This document shows positions 1 through 5,989 of a stretch of DNA of 13,166 nt, piece after piece. Positions within the stretch are counted from its first letter, which is position 1; the number at the start of each line of letters is the position of its first letter. Position numbers and translations under genes: made by a program. The stretch comes from DASWKG01 sp036396755 (GTDB lineage: Bacteria; Actinomycetota; UBA4738; CALAEC01): positions 1-13,166 of the forward strand of contig DASWKG010000038.1 of the NCBI GenBank assembly GCA_036396755.1, given 5' to 3'. Below the pieces are notes generated by a model. It was given only the letters and a program-made list of their open reading frames with translations, ran no database searches and was not told where the DNA came from.

Positions 1-589
1 GCCCACTTGTTCGCGTTGACGGCCGACCACAACATCGTGACCGTCGCCTGACCGGGCTTCGTGCTGGCGGCGCCGAACTCGCTGCCGTCGCTCGTCCCGT
101 TGCTTTCGCTCCAGCGCTGGGTCTGGCCCCCGCCGAGCGTCATGCCGTTGTGGTCCCCGCTGATGCTCACGACGGCGAGGACCAGCTCGTCGCCATCGCT
201 GGCGACGTCGACCGTGGGCGTCTGGTTGTTCCCCCCCGCCCCCGTGAACGTGCCGAGCGGCGTGGTCTGGTGCACCCCGGTGAACGAGACGGCGCCGGCG
301 ACCGCATCCTCCGCCCCACTGAGCGTGACCACGATGTTGGCCGTTCCGATCGTGGGCACGATCTTGTACCAGATCTCCACGCGGTGGTCCGTCGCGTCGA
401 AGGTCTGCGTCCCCGCCTGCGTGAAGCCATCGACACCGCCGTAGGTGACGTTGGTCACGGTCTTGGCGCTCTTTCGGATGGAGACGCCCACGATGAGGAC
501 CCGGTTGGAACCCGAGCCGACGGTGTGGGACCAGGTCAGGCTGCTGCCGGTCCCGGTCGTGCTGCTCGTGTTGTCGACCGCGACCCCTC
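1..589 (-). repeat. Second copy of the ~200-residue beta-rich module (DNA repeat, period 912 bp; cut by edge)
   Basis: This stretch aligns without gaps to 913-1501 at an offset of exactly 912 bases. Bases 441-493 are identical to 1353-1405 over 53 bp, and other parts differ mostly by scattered substitutions. The repeat encodes the second beta-rich module of the FN3 protein. The 912-bp period comprises one module plus one FN3 domain. Confidence 0.85.
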
Positions 590-1901
590 CGGCCCCCGAC
601 GCGGTCGTGGCCGAGGCGACGTTCGAGTACGGGGAGTTCCCGCCCGCGTTGTGGGCGCGTACCCGGTAGTCGAACGCGGTCGACGCGGTGAGCCCGGTGT
701 CGAGGTACGTGGTCGTGCCGGCGCCGACGGTGGCGACCTCGCTCCACGACCCCTGCCCGGCGGGCGAGCGCTCGATCTTGAACCCGTCCTCGTTGGTTGA
801 GTTGTCCGTCCAGCTCAGGCTGATCTCGGAGCTCGAGAGCCCGGTGGCCCCGAGCCCGCTCGGGGCCGCAGGGCTCACGACCGTGGCCGGCTTCACCGCG
901 ACCGCCCCGATCGCCCACCTGTTCGAATTGACGGCCGACCAGGACATCGTGACGCTGTCGGCTCCCGGCTCCGTGCTGCCGGCTCCGAACTCGGCGCCGT
1001 CGCCGGTCCCGGTGCTGCCGGTCCAGCGCTGCGTCTGACCCCCGCCGAGCGTCATGCCGTTGTGGTCGCCGCTGATGGAGACGAGGCCGAGCACCACCTC
1101 ATCGGCCCTGCTCGCGATGTCGACCGTGGGCGCCTGGTTGTTCCCCCCCGCCCCCGTGAACGTCCCGAGCGGCGTGGTCTGGTGCACGCCTCCGTACGAG
1201 ACGGCTCCGGCGACGGCGTCCTCCGCCGCGCTGAGCGTGACCACCACGTTGGCGGTGCCCACCGCGGGCATGAGCTGGTACCAGATCTCCACGCGGTGGT
1301 CCGATCCGTCGAAGGTCTGCGTCCCCGCCTGCGTGAAGCCGCCCACACCGCCGTAGGTGACGTTGGTCACGGTCTTGGCGCTCTTTCGGATGGAGACGCC
1401 CACGACGAGGACCCGGTTGGAATCGGACCCCACGGTGTGGGACCAGGTCAGGCTGCCACCGGTCCCGGTCGTGCTGCTGCTGCTGTCGTAGGCGATCCCG
1501 ACGGCGACGGTGGCGGAGGCCTGGTTGCTGTTCACGCTCTCCCAGCTCTGGTAGAACGCGCGAACGACGTAGTAGTACGTGCCGTTGCCGGGGCTGTCCA
1601 CGAACGTCGTGTTCGTCCGAGGCGTGACCTGATCGATCTGCGTGTAGGGACCACCGCTCGCGGTACCCCGGAAGATCCGATACCCCGAAGCGTACGTGTC
1701 GGGGGTCGCCGTCCAGCTGAGGCTGGCGGTGGATCCGCCGGACGCGATGAGCCCGGTCGGCGCGTCCAGGGCGTCGGTCGAGACCACGCCCGTGGGGTTC
1801 CGCCCCTGGCCGTTGAACGAGGCGGAGGTTCCAACGCTGACGAGCGACGCGACGAGGGTCGCCACGAACGCCGTCAGCGCGAGCTTCCGCCGGGAGGTCA
1901 C
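1..1901 (-). CDS. Secreted fibronectin type III repeat protein, SipW-type signal peptide (partial, C-terminus beyond left edge)
   Basis: The frame opens with GTG at 1901, eight to nine bases after a good GGAGGGG ribosome site and one base after the signal peptidase stop. It stays open for 633 codons to the edge. Residues 1-28 form a basic start plus hydrophobic segment ending SVGTSASFNGQGRNP, which closely matches the end of the TasA-like signal peptide upstream. An FN3 domain follows at about 47-132, then a beta-rich module of about 200 residues (135-333), a second FN3 (about 335-435, with the typical SLSWTDNSTNEDGFKIER start) and a second copy of the module that is cut by the edge. I do not know a name for the module; it is rich in Gly, Thr and Ser, with motifs such as VTYGGV, EIWY and GVHQTTPLGTF. 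The probable role is extracellular adhesion or matrix. Cleavage by the neighbouring peptidase, probably after Ala27, is inferred. Any wall anchor would lie outside the window. Confidence 0.88.
   Translation of the reverse strand, partial: MTSRRKLALTAFVATLVASLVSVGTSASFNGQGRNPTGVVSTDALDAPTGLIASGGSTASLSWTATPDTYASGYRIFRGTASGGPYTQIDQVTPRTNTTFVDSPGNGTYYYVVRAFYQSWESVNSNQASATVAVGIAYDSSSSTTGTGGSLTWSHTVGSDSNRVLVVGVSIRKSAKTVTNVTYGGVGGFTQAGTQTFDGSDHRVEIWYQLMPAVGTANVVVTLSAAEDAVAGAVSYGGVHQTTPLGTFTGAGGNNQAPTVDIASRADEVVLGLVSISGDHNGMTLGGGQTQRWTGSTGTGDGAEFGAGSTEPGADSVTMSWSAVNSNRWAIGAVAVKPATVVSPAAPSGLGATGLSSSEISLSWTDNSTNEDGFKIERSPAGQGSWSEVATVGAGTTTYLDTGLTASTAFDYRVRAHNAGGNSPYSNVASATTASGAGGVAVDNTSSTTGTGSSLTWSHTVGSGSNRVLIVGVSIRKSAKTVTNVTYGGVDGFTQAGTQTFDATDHRVEIWYKIVPTIGTANIVVTLSGAEDAVAGAVSFTGVHQTTPLGTFTGAGGNNQTPTVDVASDGDELVLAVVSISGDHNGMTLGGGQTQRWSESNGTSDGSEFGAASTKPGQATVTMLWSAVNANKW
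913..1501 (-). repeat. First copy of the ~200-residue beta-rich module (DNA repeat, period 912 bp)
   Basis: This copy is nearer the N-terminus and covers residues of about 135 to 330. It matches 1-589 at a constant 912-base offset with no indel, so the reading frame is preserved. The stretches between the copies encode FN3 domains and are much less similar to each other. Confidence 0.85.
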
Positions 1902-1902
1902 G

Positions 1903-2700
1903 TCATGTCCCCTCCGCCACCTGCTCCTCACCCGAGGTCGGGCGCCAGATGCGGACCATCGCCCAGATGCCGATCAGGACCCCGGCGCCGACGAAGAGCA
2001 GCGAACGCATCTGCGGGGTGAGCAGGGAGGCCTGCAGGTAGCCGAGGTAGGGGACGTGGAACGCTAGCCGCCAGCCGGTCCCCTGCGCGGGGATCCGCCA
2101 CGAGTCGGAAACGCCGTTCGCGTCGCCCCTCGTGACGAAGACCGGGGCGCCGTCCTCCGTGTCCATGCGGACGATACGATGCGTGACGAGCTGCTGATCG
2201 TCGCCCGGCGCGTGGAAGCTGATGACGTCGCCGACCTCCAGGTCCTCGGCCGCCACGGGCAGCATGACGACGACCGAGCGGATCGGGATCGTCGGCTCCA
2301 TGCTCCCCCCGAGCACCACGTGGGTGCGGTAGGGAAGCAGGGCCGGCCCGACGGTCAGCGCCAGCACGACCAGCAGGAACAGGCCGAGGACGGCCGACCA
2401 GAGCCGCCCGGCCCACTTGCGGAGCGCGGACGATCGCCGGGCCTCGGCCCGCTGCGCCCGCGTGCGGTGGCGCTCGGTCCGGGCCTCGTCCTTCTCCTCG
2501 CGGGCATTCGTCCCGAGACGCTCTCGTTCGGACGGTTCGGGATCCGCGACCGCGCCCGCCGCCCGGTCGCCGCGGCCCGCGCGCTCAGCCCTGAGGCCGC
2601 GCCGGCGGCGCCCCCGGGACGGGCCGAAGGCCCAGCCGTCCGGAAACGGCTGGGCCTCCTCCCCAAGCTCGATCGTTGGTTCGAGAAGCTGGGTCCCCAT
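1903..2700 (-). CDS. sipW: SipW-type (ER-type) signal peptidase I, family S26B
   Basis: This 265-residue membrane protease probably removes signal peptides from the two neighbouring secreted proteins. Residues 1-95 are a hydrophilic, highly charged Arg/Glu-rich region expected to be cytosolic. A first transmembrane segment lies at about 100-122. The catalytic box VVLGGSMEP follows with Ser133, and then GDVISF and VTHRIV with His174 at the position where ordinary bacterial signal peptidases have Lys. RGDANGVSD (191-199) is the conserved acidic box, and a second membrane segment lies at about 232-252. The Ser-His dyad and two-helix plan are those of SipW and the eukaryotic/archaeal enzymes. The ATG at 2700 is six bases after the TasA-like stop, with only a weak ribosome site, so translational coupling is likely. 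The long charged N-terminus is unusual; a later start cannot be excluded. Confidence 0.9.
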   Translation of the reverse strand: MGTQLLEPTIELGEEAQPFPDGWAFGPSRGRRRRGLRAERAGRGDRAAGAVADPEPSERERLGTNAREEKDEARTERHRTRAQRAEARRSSALRKWAGRLWSAVLGLFLLVVLALTVGPALLPYRTHVVLGGSMEPTIPIRSVVVMLPVAAEDLEVGDVISFHAPGDDQQLVTHRIVRMDTEDGAPVFVTRGDANGVSDSWRIPAQGTGWRLAFHVPYLGYLQASLLTPQMRSLLFVGAGVLIGIWAMVRIWRPTSGEEQVAEGT

Positions 2701-2706
2701 TGCGCT

Positions 2707-3384
2707 CTACTGTTCCATGTACCAGGTCAGATCGAAGGTGGCCGAACGGCCCTGGTAGGTGTTGTCGGCGTCGGAAGGAAGCTTGACCCCGATCCGGTAG
2801 TACTTCGACGCTCCCGCAGCCGTGGCGCCAAGCCCGAGGCCCGAGGCCGAGGAGTTGTACGCGGTCTGGTAGGCGCCGAGGGTCTTCGCGGCGTCCGAGA
2901 AATCGCAGTCCGTCGCGGTGCCGCCGCCGTACTTGCACGACACGTTGGCCGCGAAGCCGCTGTCCATCTCCTGGACGTAGAGCTGAACCTTGCCGCAGGG
3001 AAGCCCCGTGCCGTTGTACGACTCGCCGGCCGCATCGCCGTTGGCGCACGCCGCCATGAACAGCGTCAGGGCCGAAGCAGCCAGGCTGCCCTCGTTCTTG
3101 ATCGTGAGGTCCGCGGTGTAGGAGTCGCCCGGCTTCTGCACGGTCCGGTTGATCGCGACGTCACACGCGTTGTTCACGTTGCTGTCGGTGCTTCCACCGG
3201 AGGTGGACAGACACGCGGTGCCCGTCCCGACCTTGTTGCTCATCACCAGGGTCCCGTTCGCGAGCACGTTGCTCGGGTTCCGGGTCTGTGCGGTGAACGA
3301 CGCCAGGGTCCCGACGCCCACGAGCGCGGCGACCACCAGCAGCACACCACCCGAAAGCAGCGTCCGCTTGCCCTTCCCTCTCAT
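2707..3384 (-). CDS. TasA/camelysin-like secreted fibre protein, SipW-dependent
   Basis: The product has 225 residues. The ATG at 3384 is preferred over an in-frame start near 3501 because GGGAGGA lies just upstream of it and the resulting N-terminus is a normal signal peptide (MRGKGKRTLL plus a hydrophobic stretch to about 27). Similarity to TasA/camelysin is visible as GVGTLASFTAQTRNP (TasA has GGGTWAAFND), then ANGTLVM, KPGDSYTADLTIKNEGSLA (about 84-102), and at the C-terminus GVKLPSDADNTYQG followed by a beta strand. Cleavage is predicted after Ala28. In Bacillus such proteins form biofilm fibres (TasA) or are surface metalloproteases (camelysin); which applies here cannot be told. Six Cys (58, 74, 113, 130, 150, 160) could give three disulfides, whereas Bacillus TasA as I recall it lacks Cys. 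It is the first gene of a three-gene set with the peptidase and the FN3 protein. Confidence 0.85.
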   Translation of the reverse strand: MRGKGKRTLLSGGVLLVVAALVGVGTLASFTAQTRNPSNVLANGTLVMSNKVGTGTACLSTSGGSTDSNVNNACDVAINRTVQKPGDSYTADLTIKNEGSLAASALTLFMAACANGDAAGESYNGTGLPCGKVQLYVQEMDSGFAANVSCKYGGGTATDCDFSDAAKTLGAYQTAYNSSASGLGLGATAAGASKYYRIGVKLPSDADNTYQGRSATFDLTWYMEQ

Positions 3385-3401
3385 GTCTTCCTCCCTTGTC
3401 C

Positions 3402-3448
3402 GAGCGGCCGAGGTGCCGCCTCCGCGAGCGACGGCAGCTCCGCGGCTC
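3402..3448 (-). promoter_or_regulatory. Structured 5' leader hairpin upstream of the TasA-like gene
   Basis: On the minus strand an outer GAGC/GCUC pair (3445-3448 with 3402-3405) and an inner GAGCUGCCG/CGGCACCUC stem with one mismatch can form a long hairpin. It ends a few bases before the GGGAGGA ribosome site. It lies in the otherwise gene-free stretch 3385-3570. I do not recognise a known riboswitch family. Function is unknown, and a GC-rich sequence can fold by chance. Confidence 0.3.
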
Positions 3449-3495
3449 GATCCGGCGGTTGCCACCAAGGAAGGAATCGGCCCCTGGGGAGGCTC

Positions 3496-3524
3496 GGCCA
3501 ATGGCCATAGGTAGCTATTTGGCC
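3496..3524 (-). promoter_or_regulatory. Putative promoter -10 region within an inverted repeat, TasA-like gene
   Basis: GGCCAA at 3496-3501 and TTGGCC at 3519-3524 form a perfect 6-bp inverted repeat with a 17-base spacer. The spacer contains, on the minus strand, AGCTACCTATGG (3505-3516). The same 12-mer overlaps the -10 box of the trp promoter at 11271-11282. A TATGGC -10 element would lie at 3509-3504 and give a leader of about 110 bases. No convincing -35 box is visible at the expected spacing, so this could be an activator-dependent promoter or an operator. Confidence 0.4.
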
Positions 3525-3570
3525 GTGTGGGGAGTTCGGCCGAACGGTGGGTCGGGACAGGGGTCCCGGG

Positions 3571-3789
3571 TCACCCGGGCTGGATCACCGCGACGACGTC
3601 GCCCTCCTGGACGACGGCGCCCTCCTGCACCCGGACCTCGGTGACCGTGCCCTCGACGGGCGCGGCCACCGGGATCTCCATCTTCATCGACTCGAGGATC
3701 ATGAGCGCGTCCCCGGCCGCGACGGCGTCGCCCGGCCGCACGACCACCCTCCAGACGTTCGCCACCATCTCGGAGCGGACCTCGGTCAC
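3571..3789 (-). CDS. Small biotin/lipoyl-binding carrier protein
   Basis: The product has 72 residues and is essentially a single biotinyl/lipoyl domain. The biotin acceptor is Lys36 in ESMKMEIP (33-40), and the two half-barrels VRPGDAVAAGD and VQEGAVVQEGD flank it. This size and sequence style match the small stand-alone biotinylated protein of mycobacteria (TB7.3 type). It would carry a biotinyl group for an acyl-CoA carboxylase, but no biotin carboxylase gene is present here. A carboxyltransferase subunit lies about 9 kb away at the right edge; whether they are partners is unknown. The GTG at 3789 overlaps the upstream stop as GTGA, so it is translationally coupled to the BKACE gene. It is the last gene of the long trp-led unit. 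Confidence 0.88.
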   Translation of the reverse strand: MTEVRSEMVANVWRVVVRPGDAVAAGDALMILESMKMEIPVAAPVEGTVTEVRVQEGAVVQEGDVVAVIQPG

Positions 3790-4676
3790 GAGGGGCTCCC
3801 GAGCAGGCCGCTGCGATCGGGGACGGCGGGAAGCGAGAGGATCTCTCGAGCCTCGGCCGGGTCCGCCACCGTGCGGCCCTGGAGCTCGACGATCTGGGCG
3901 GCCCGCTCGACGAGCTCGCCGTTCGAGCCGGCCATCTCCCCCGACGGGAGGTAGAAGTTGTCCTCGAACCCCACCCGCACGTTGCCGCCCAGGGCCGCGG
4001 CGGCCCCCACCATCCACCACTGGTCGCGCGAGATCGCGATCACCCCCCAGGTCGATCCGGCGGGGACCACGCTCGCCATGTGGGCGAGGTTCCGAGCCGT
4101 GGCGGAGATGCCGCCGAGCACCCCGTGGATCAGCGAGAACTGGATCGGCGACGGCAGCACGCCGAGGTCGGCGAGCGGGGCGGCCGACTCGACGTGGCCC
4201 ACGTCGAAGCACTCGCATTCGGGCTTCACCCCCGCCTCCTGCATCCTCCGGAGGAGGAAGATGATGTCGTCGAAGGAGTTCTCGAACACGAAGTTGAAGA
4301 CGAAGCCCTTCCGTTTCGCGGAGTACTTCGCGTAGTTCATCGAGCCCATGTTCAGCGCCCCGATCTCGGGCCGGAGGTCGGTGATGTGGGCGACGCGCTC
4401 CGCCATGGGCAGTCCGACCCACCCGGTCGAGAAGTTGATGACGATGTCCGGCGTCTCGGCCAGGATCGCCTGGGTGATCGCGCGATAGTGCTCGGGAGCG
4501 ACCGTGGGCGCGCCGTTCGGCTCGCGCGCGTGGATGTGGACCATCGAGGCGCCCGCGTCGCGCGCGCGGCGGACCTCCTTCGCGTACTCCTCCGGCGTGT
4601 AGGGGATCGCCGGGCACTGCTGCTTGTCGGCCACCGCGCCCGACACGGCGCAGGTGATGATGCACGCGTCGCTCAC
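3786..4676 (-). CDS. BKACE family beta-keto acid cleavage enzyme (DUF849, 3-keto-5-aminohexanoate cleavage-like)
   Basis: The product has 296 residues, a usual length for the family. These Zn-dependent TIM-barrel enzymes condense a beta-keto acid with acetyl-CoA to give acetoacetate and a new acyl-CoA. Visible hallmarks are ITCAVSGA near the start, MVHIHARE with the metal ligands His47 and His49, INFSTGW (80-86), GALNMGSMNYAK (107-117), ECFDVGHV (155-162), GVLGGI (185-190) and RVGFEDNFYL, where Glu238 is the likely third metal ligand. The substrate cannot be told, because the family covers many keto acids. The GTG at 4676 overlaps the previous stop by four bases (GTGA); longer open sequence upstream in this frame is the shadow of the selenoprotein gene. 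Its neighbours suggest acyl-CoA metabolism. Confidence 0.88.
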   Translation of the reverse strand: MSDACIITCAVSGAVADKQQCPAIPYTPEEYAKEVRRARDAGASMVHIHAREPNGAPTVAPEHYRAITQAILAETPDIVINFSTGWVGLPMAERVAHITDLRPEIGALNMGSMNYAKYSAKRKGFVFNFVFENSFDDIIFLLRRMQEAGVKPECECFDVGHVESAAPLADLGVLPSPIQFSLIHGVLGGISATARNLAHMASVVPAGSTWGVIAISRDQWWMVGAAAALGGNVRVGFEDNFYLPSGEMAGSNGELVERAAQIVELQGRTVADPAEAREILSLPAVPDRSGLLGSPS

Positions 4677-5233
4677 GTAGTCTCCTTCCGCCCGGCGAGG
4701 GCGGCCAGCACGTCGTCGTTCGAGGGGAACTCGCTGGAGCGGTTCGCGCTGAACGCGTAGCGGACGATGCCGCTCGTGTCCACCACGAACGTGCCGGCGA
4801 GCTGAGCGGGGTCCCCCTGCCCGAGCCCGCCCTGGGGCTTCCCGCTGACCTCGTGCTTCAGCCACGGGAGCCAGACCGCCGGCCCCACGGTCTCGTTCCA
4901 GGTCCCCCGCCGCAGCCCGTACGCCTTGTGGGCGCTTCGGTCGGGCTGCACGAAGCAGGGGAAGGGGACGTCCCGGCGGTCGCAGAAGGCGCCGGCCTGC
5001 TCGGGCGAGCCGAGGCCGATCAGGGCCACGGCGGCGCCGGCCTCCTCGAATCGTTCACGGTCGTCACGCAACTGCGCGACGTGCGCACGGCAGAACGCTC
5101 ACCCGAAGTGGCGGAGGAACGCGAGCACGGCGGGCCGATCCGCCCAGCACGTCGAGAGCTGGACGAGCCGCCCGGTGGTGTCGAGCACCATCGGGTCGGG
5201 CGCGGCGTCGCCGATCAGGATCGTGGGCCTCAT
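4673..5233 (-). CDS. Peroxiredoxin-like (AhpC/TSA, PRX-like2) selenoprotein with in-frame UGA = Sec45
   Basis: Read from ATG 5233 with the TGA at 5101-5099 taken as selenocysteine, the gene gives 186 residues of a thioredoxin-fold peroxiredoxin-like protein. The N-terminus IGDAAPDPMVLDTTGR is the usual beta-hairpin start. FLRHFG-U-AFCRAHVAQLRDD (39-58) contains the redox centre; family members have FGCPFC, so Sec45 replaces the first Cys and Cys48 is the resolving partner (UxxC). The rest (VALIGLGSPEQAGAF, AYGLRRGTW, GTFVVDTSGIVRYAFSA) is typical and the length is normal. A SECIS-like hairpin follows the UGA. Without recoding, the only ORF would start at 5071 and lack the active site. The likely role is thiol-dependent reduction of peroxides or another redox substrate in the cytosol. 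The gene starts nine bases after trpA and overlaps the BKACE start. A pseudogene or sequencing error is the alternative, but frame and family similarity are intact on both sides of the TGA. Confidence 0.83.
5062..5081 (-). promoter_or_regulatory. Bacterial SECIS-like hairpin for Sec45
   Basis: On the minus strand CGUCGCGC (5081-5074) pairs with GCGUGACG (5069-5062), giving eight base pairs including one G-U and leaving the four-base loop AGUU. The loop starts 26 bases after the UGA, and G is its second base. Known bacterial SECIS elements sit within the coding region at about this distance and have a G in the first loop positions; SelB binds them. The overlap of all these properties with a UGA at the conserved Cys position makes chance unlikely. 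Confidence 0.7.
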
Positions 5234-5242
5234 CCCCGAAGA

Positions 5243-5989
5243 CTACCGGCCGGTAGGTTCCGGTGCCAAGGCGGCGCGGTCCAGCGCCGCACGCAGGGAC
5301 GCGACCAGCGCCCGCAGGCCCCGGGGACCCGCCTCCACCGCGACCTCGATCGCGCGGGTCCCCACCACCACGCCGTCGGCCAGCGCGGCCGCCTCGGCGG
5401 CACGCTCGGGGGTCGTGATGCCGAAGCCGGCCAGCAGCGGGACGGCGGTGCAGCGGCGGGCTCGAGCGACGAGGCCGGGCAAGAGGCGCAGCGGGCCCGC
5501 CTGCCGTCCGGTCGTGCCGGTCACCGTCACCAGGTAGAGCCATCCGTCGGTGCGCTCCCCTGCGAGGGAGAGGCGCTCGTCGGGCGTCGTGGGCGCGACG
5601 AGGTGGACCCTGCGGAGCTCGGGCCGCGCCTCGAGCGGCAGGTCGGCGACGATCAGGCCCGATGCGCCGGCCGATCGCGCGTCGCGGTCGAAGCGCTCGT
5701 AGCCGTACGCCTCGAGCAGGGCCGCATAGGTCATCGGGACGAGCGGCACCGGCACGCGCGCACGCACCTCCGCGAGGCAGGACAGGCACTCGGCCGTCCG
5801 CATGCCCTCCTCGAGGGCACGTTCCGCAGCTCGCCGGATGACCGGACCGTCGGCGAGCGGGTCGGCATAGGGGAACCCCACCTCGACGAGGTCGGCGCCG
5901 CCGTCCACCGCGGCCTCGGCCAGCGCCGGCGTCTCGCGCCCCGCCATCAGGTAGATGGCGAGCCGCTTGCGCCCGTCGTCACTGCCCAT
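5243..5989 (-). CDS. trpA: Tryptophan synthase alpha chain
   Basis: The product splits indole-3-glycerol phosphate into indole and glyceraldehyde 3-phosphate and passes indole to TrpB. The TIM-barrel hallmarks are VEVGFPYADPLADGP (35-49), with Glu36 and Asp47 matching the catalytic Glu49 and Asp60 of the Salmonella enzyme, VADLPLEA (114-121), VTGTTGR (156-162) and LLAGFGI (185-191). It has 248 residues, about 20 fewer than usual, with shortening visible after ADLPLEA. The ATG at 5989 lies inside the end of trpB (11-base overlap); the open sequence further upstream is trpB shadow. The stop codon lies in a perfect 14-bp palindrome (5243-5256). Confidence 0.95.
   Translation of the reverse strand: MGSDDGRKRLAIYLMAGRETPALAEAAVDGGADLVEVGFPYADPLADGPVIRRAAERALEEGMRTAECLSCLAEVRARVPVPLVPMTYAALLEAYGYERFDRDARSAGASGLIVADLPLEARPELRRVHLVAPTTPDERLSLAGERTDGWLYLVTVTGTTGRQAGPLRLLPGLVARARRCTAVPLLAGFGITTPERAAEAAALADGVVVGTRAIEVAVEAGPRGLRALVASLRAALDRAALAPEPTGR

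Noticed and set aside
3385..3501. Start of the TasA-like protein at 3501, adding 39 residues
   Set aside because: The extra residues precede the signal peptide and have no secretory character; a strong GGGAGGA site stands before ATG 3384.
2179..3510. Long open plus-strand frame opposite the signal peptidase and TasA-like genes, and similar long plus-strand frames opposite the trp genes (e.g. 4853-6103, 5955-7313, 7310-8605, 8612-10084, 9925-11280)
   Set aside because: Their translations are Arg/Gly/Ala/Pro-rich without recognisable motifs, while the minus-strand frames encode clear families. They are expected shadows in very high-GC DNA.
3395..3530. c-di-GMP-I or c-di-AMP (ydaO) riboswitch before the matrix cluster
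   Set aside because: GGCAACC and GGAGG-type pieces recall such elements, but the conserved cores and their order are not present.
3565..3579. CCCGGG-TCA-CCCGGG hairpin at the end of the trp-led unit as a terminator
   Set aside because: A 6-bp stem with a 3-base loop and no T run; it lies over the stop codon and can be chance in GC-rich DNA.
4673..5071. A 132-residue gene starting at ATG 5071 instead of the full selenoprotein
   Set aside because: It lacks the first beta strands and the redox motif of the fold and has no ribosome site of note; the frame upstream of the TGA continues the same protein family.
5099..5101. TGA read as Trp by an alternative genetic code
   Set aside because: All other genes here use TGA as their ordinary stop (for example trpB, trpCF, trpD, trpG, trpE, the signal peptidase and BKACE), and the family has Cys, not Trp, at this position.
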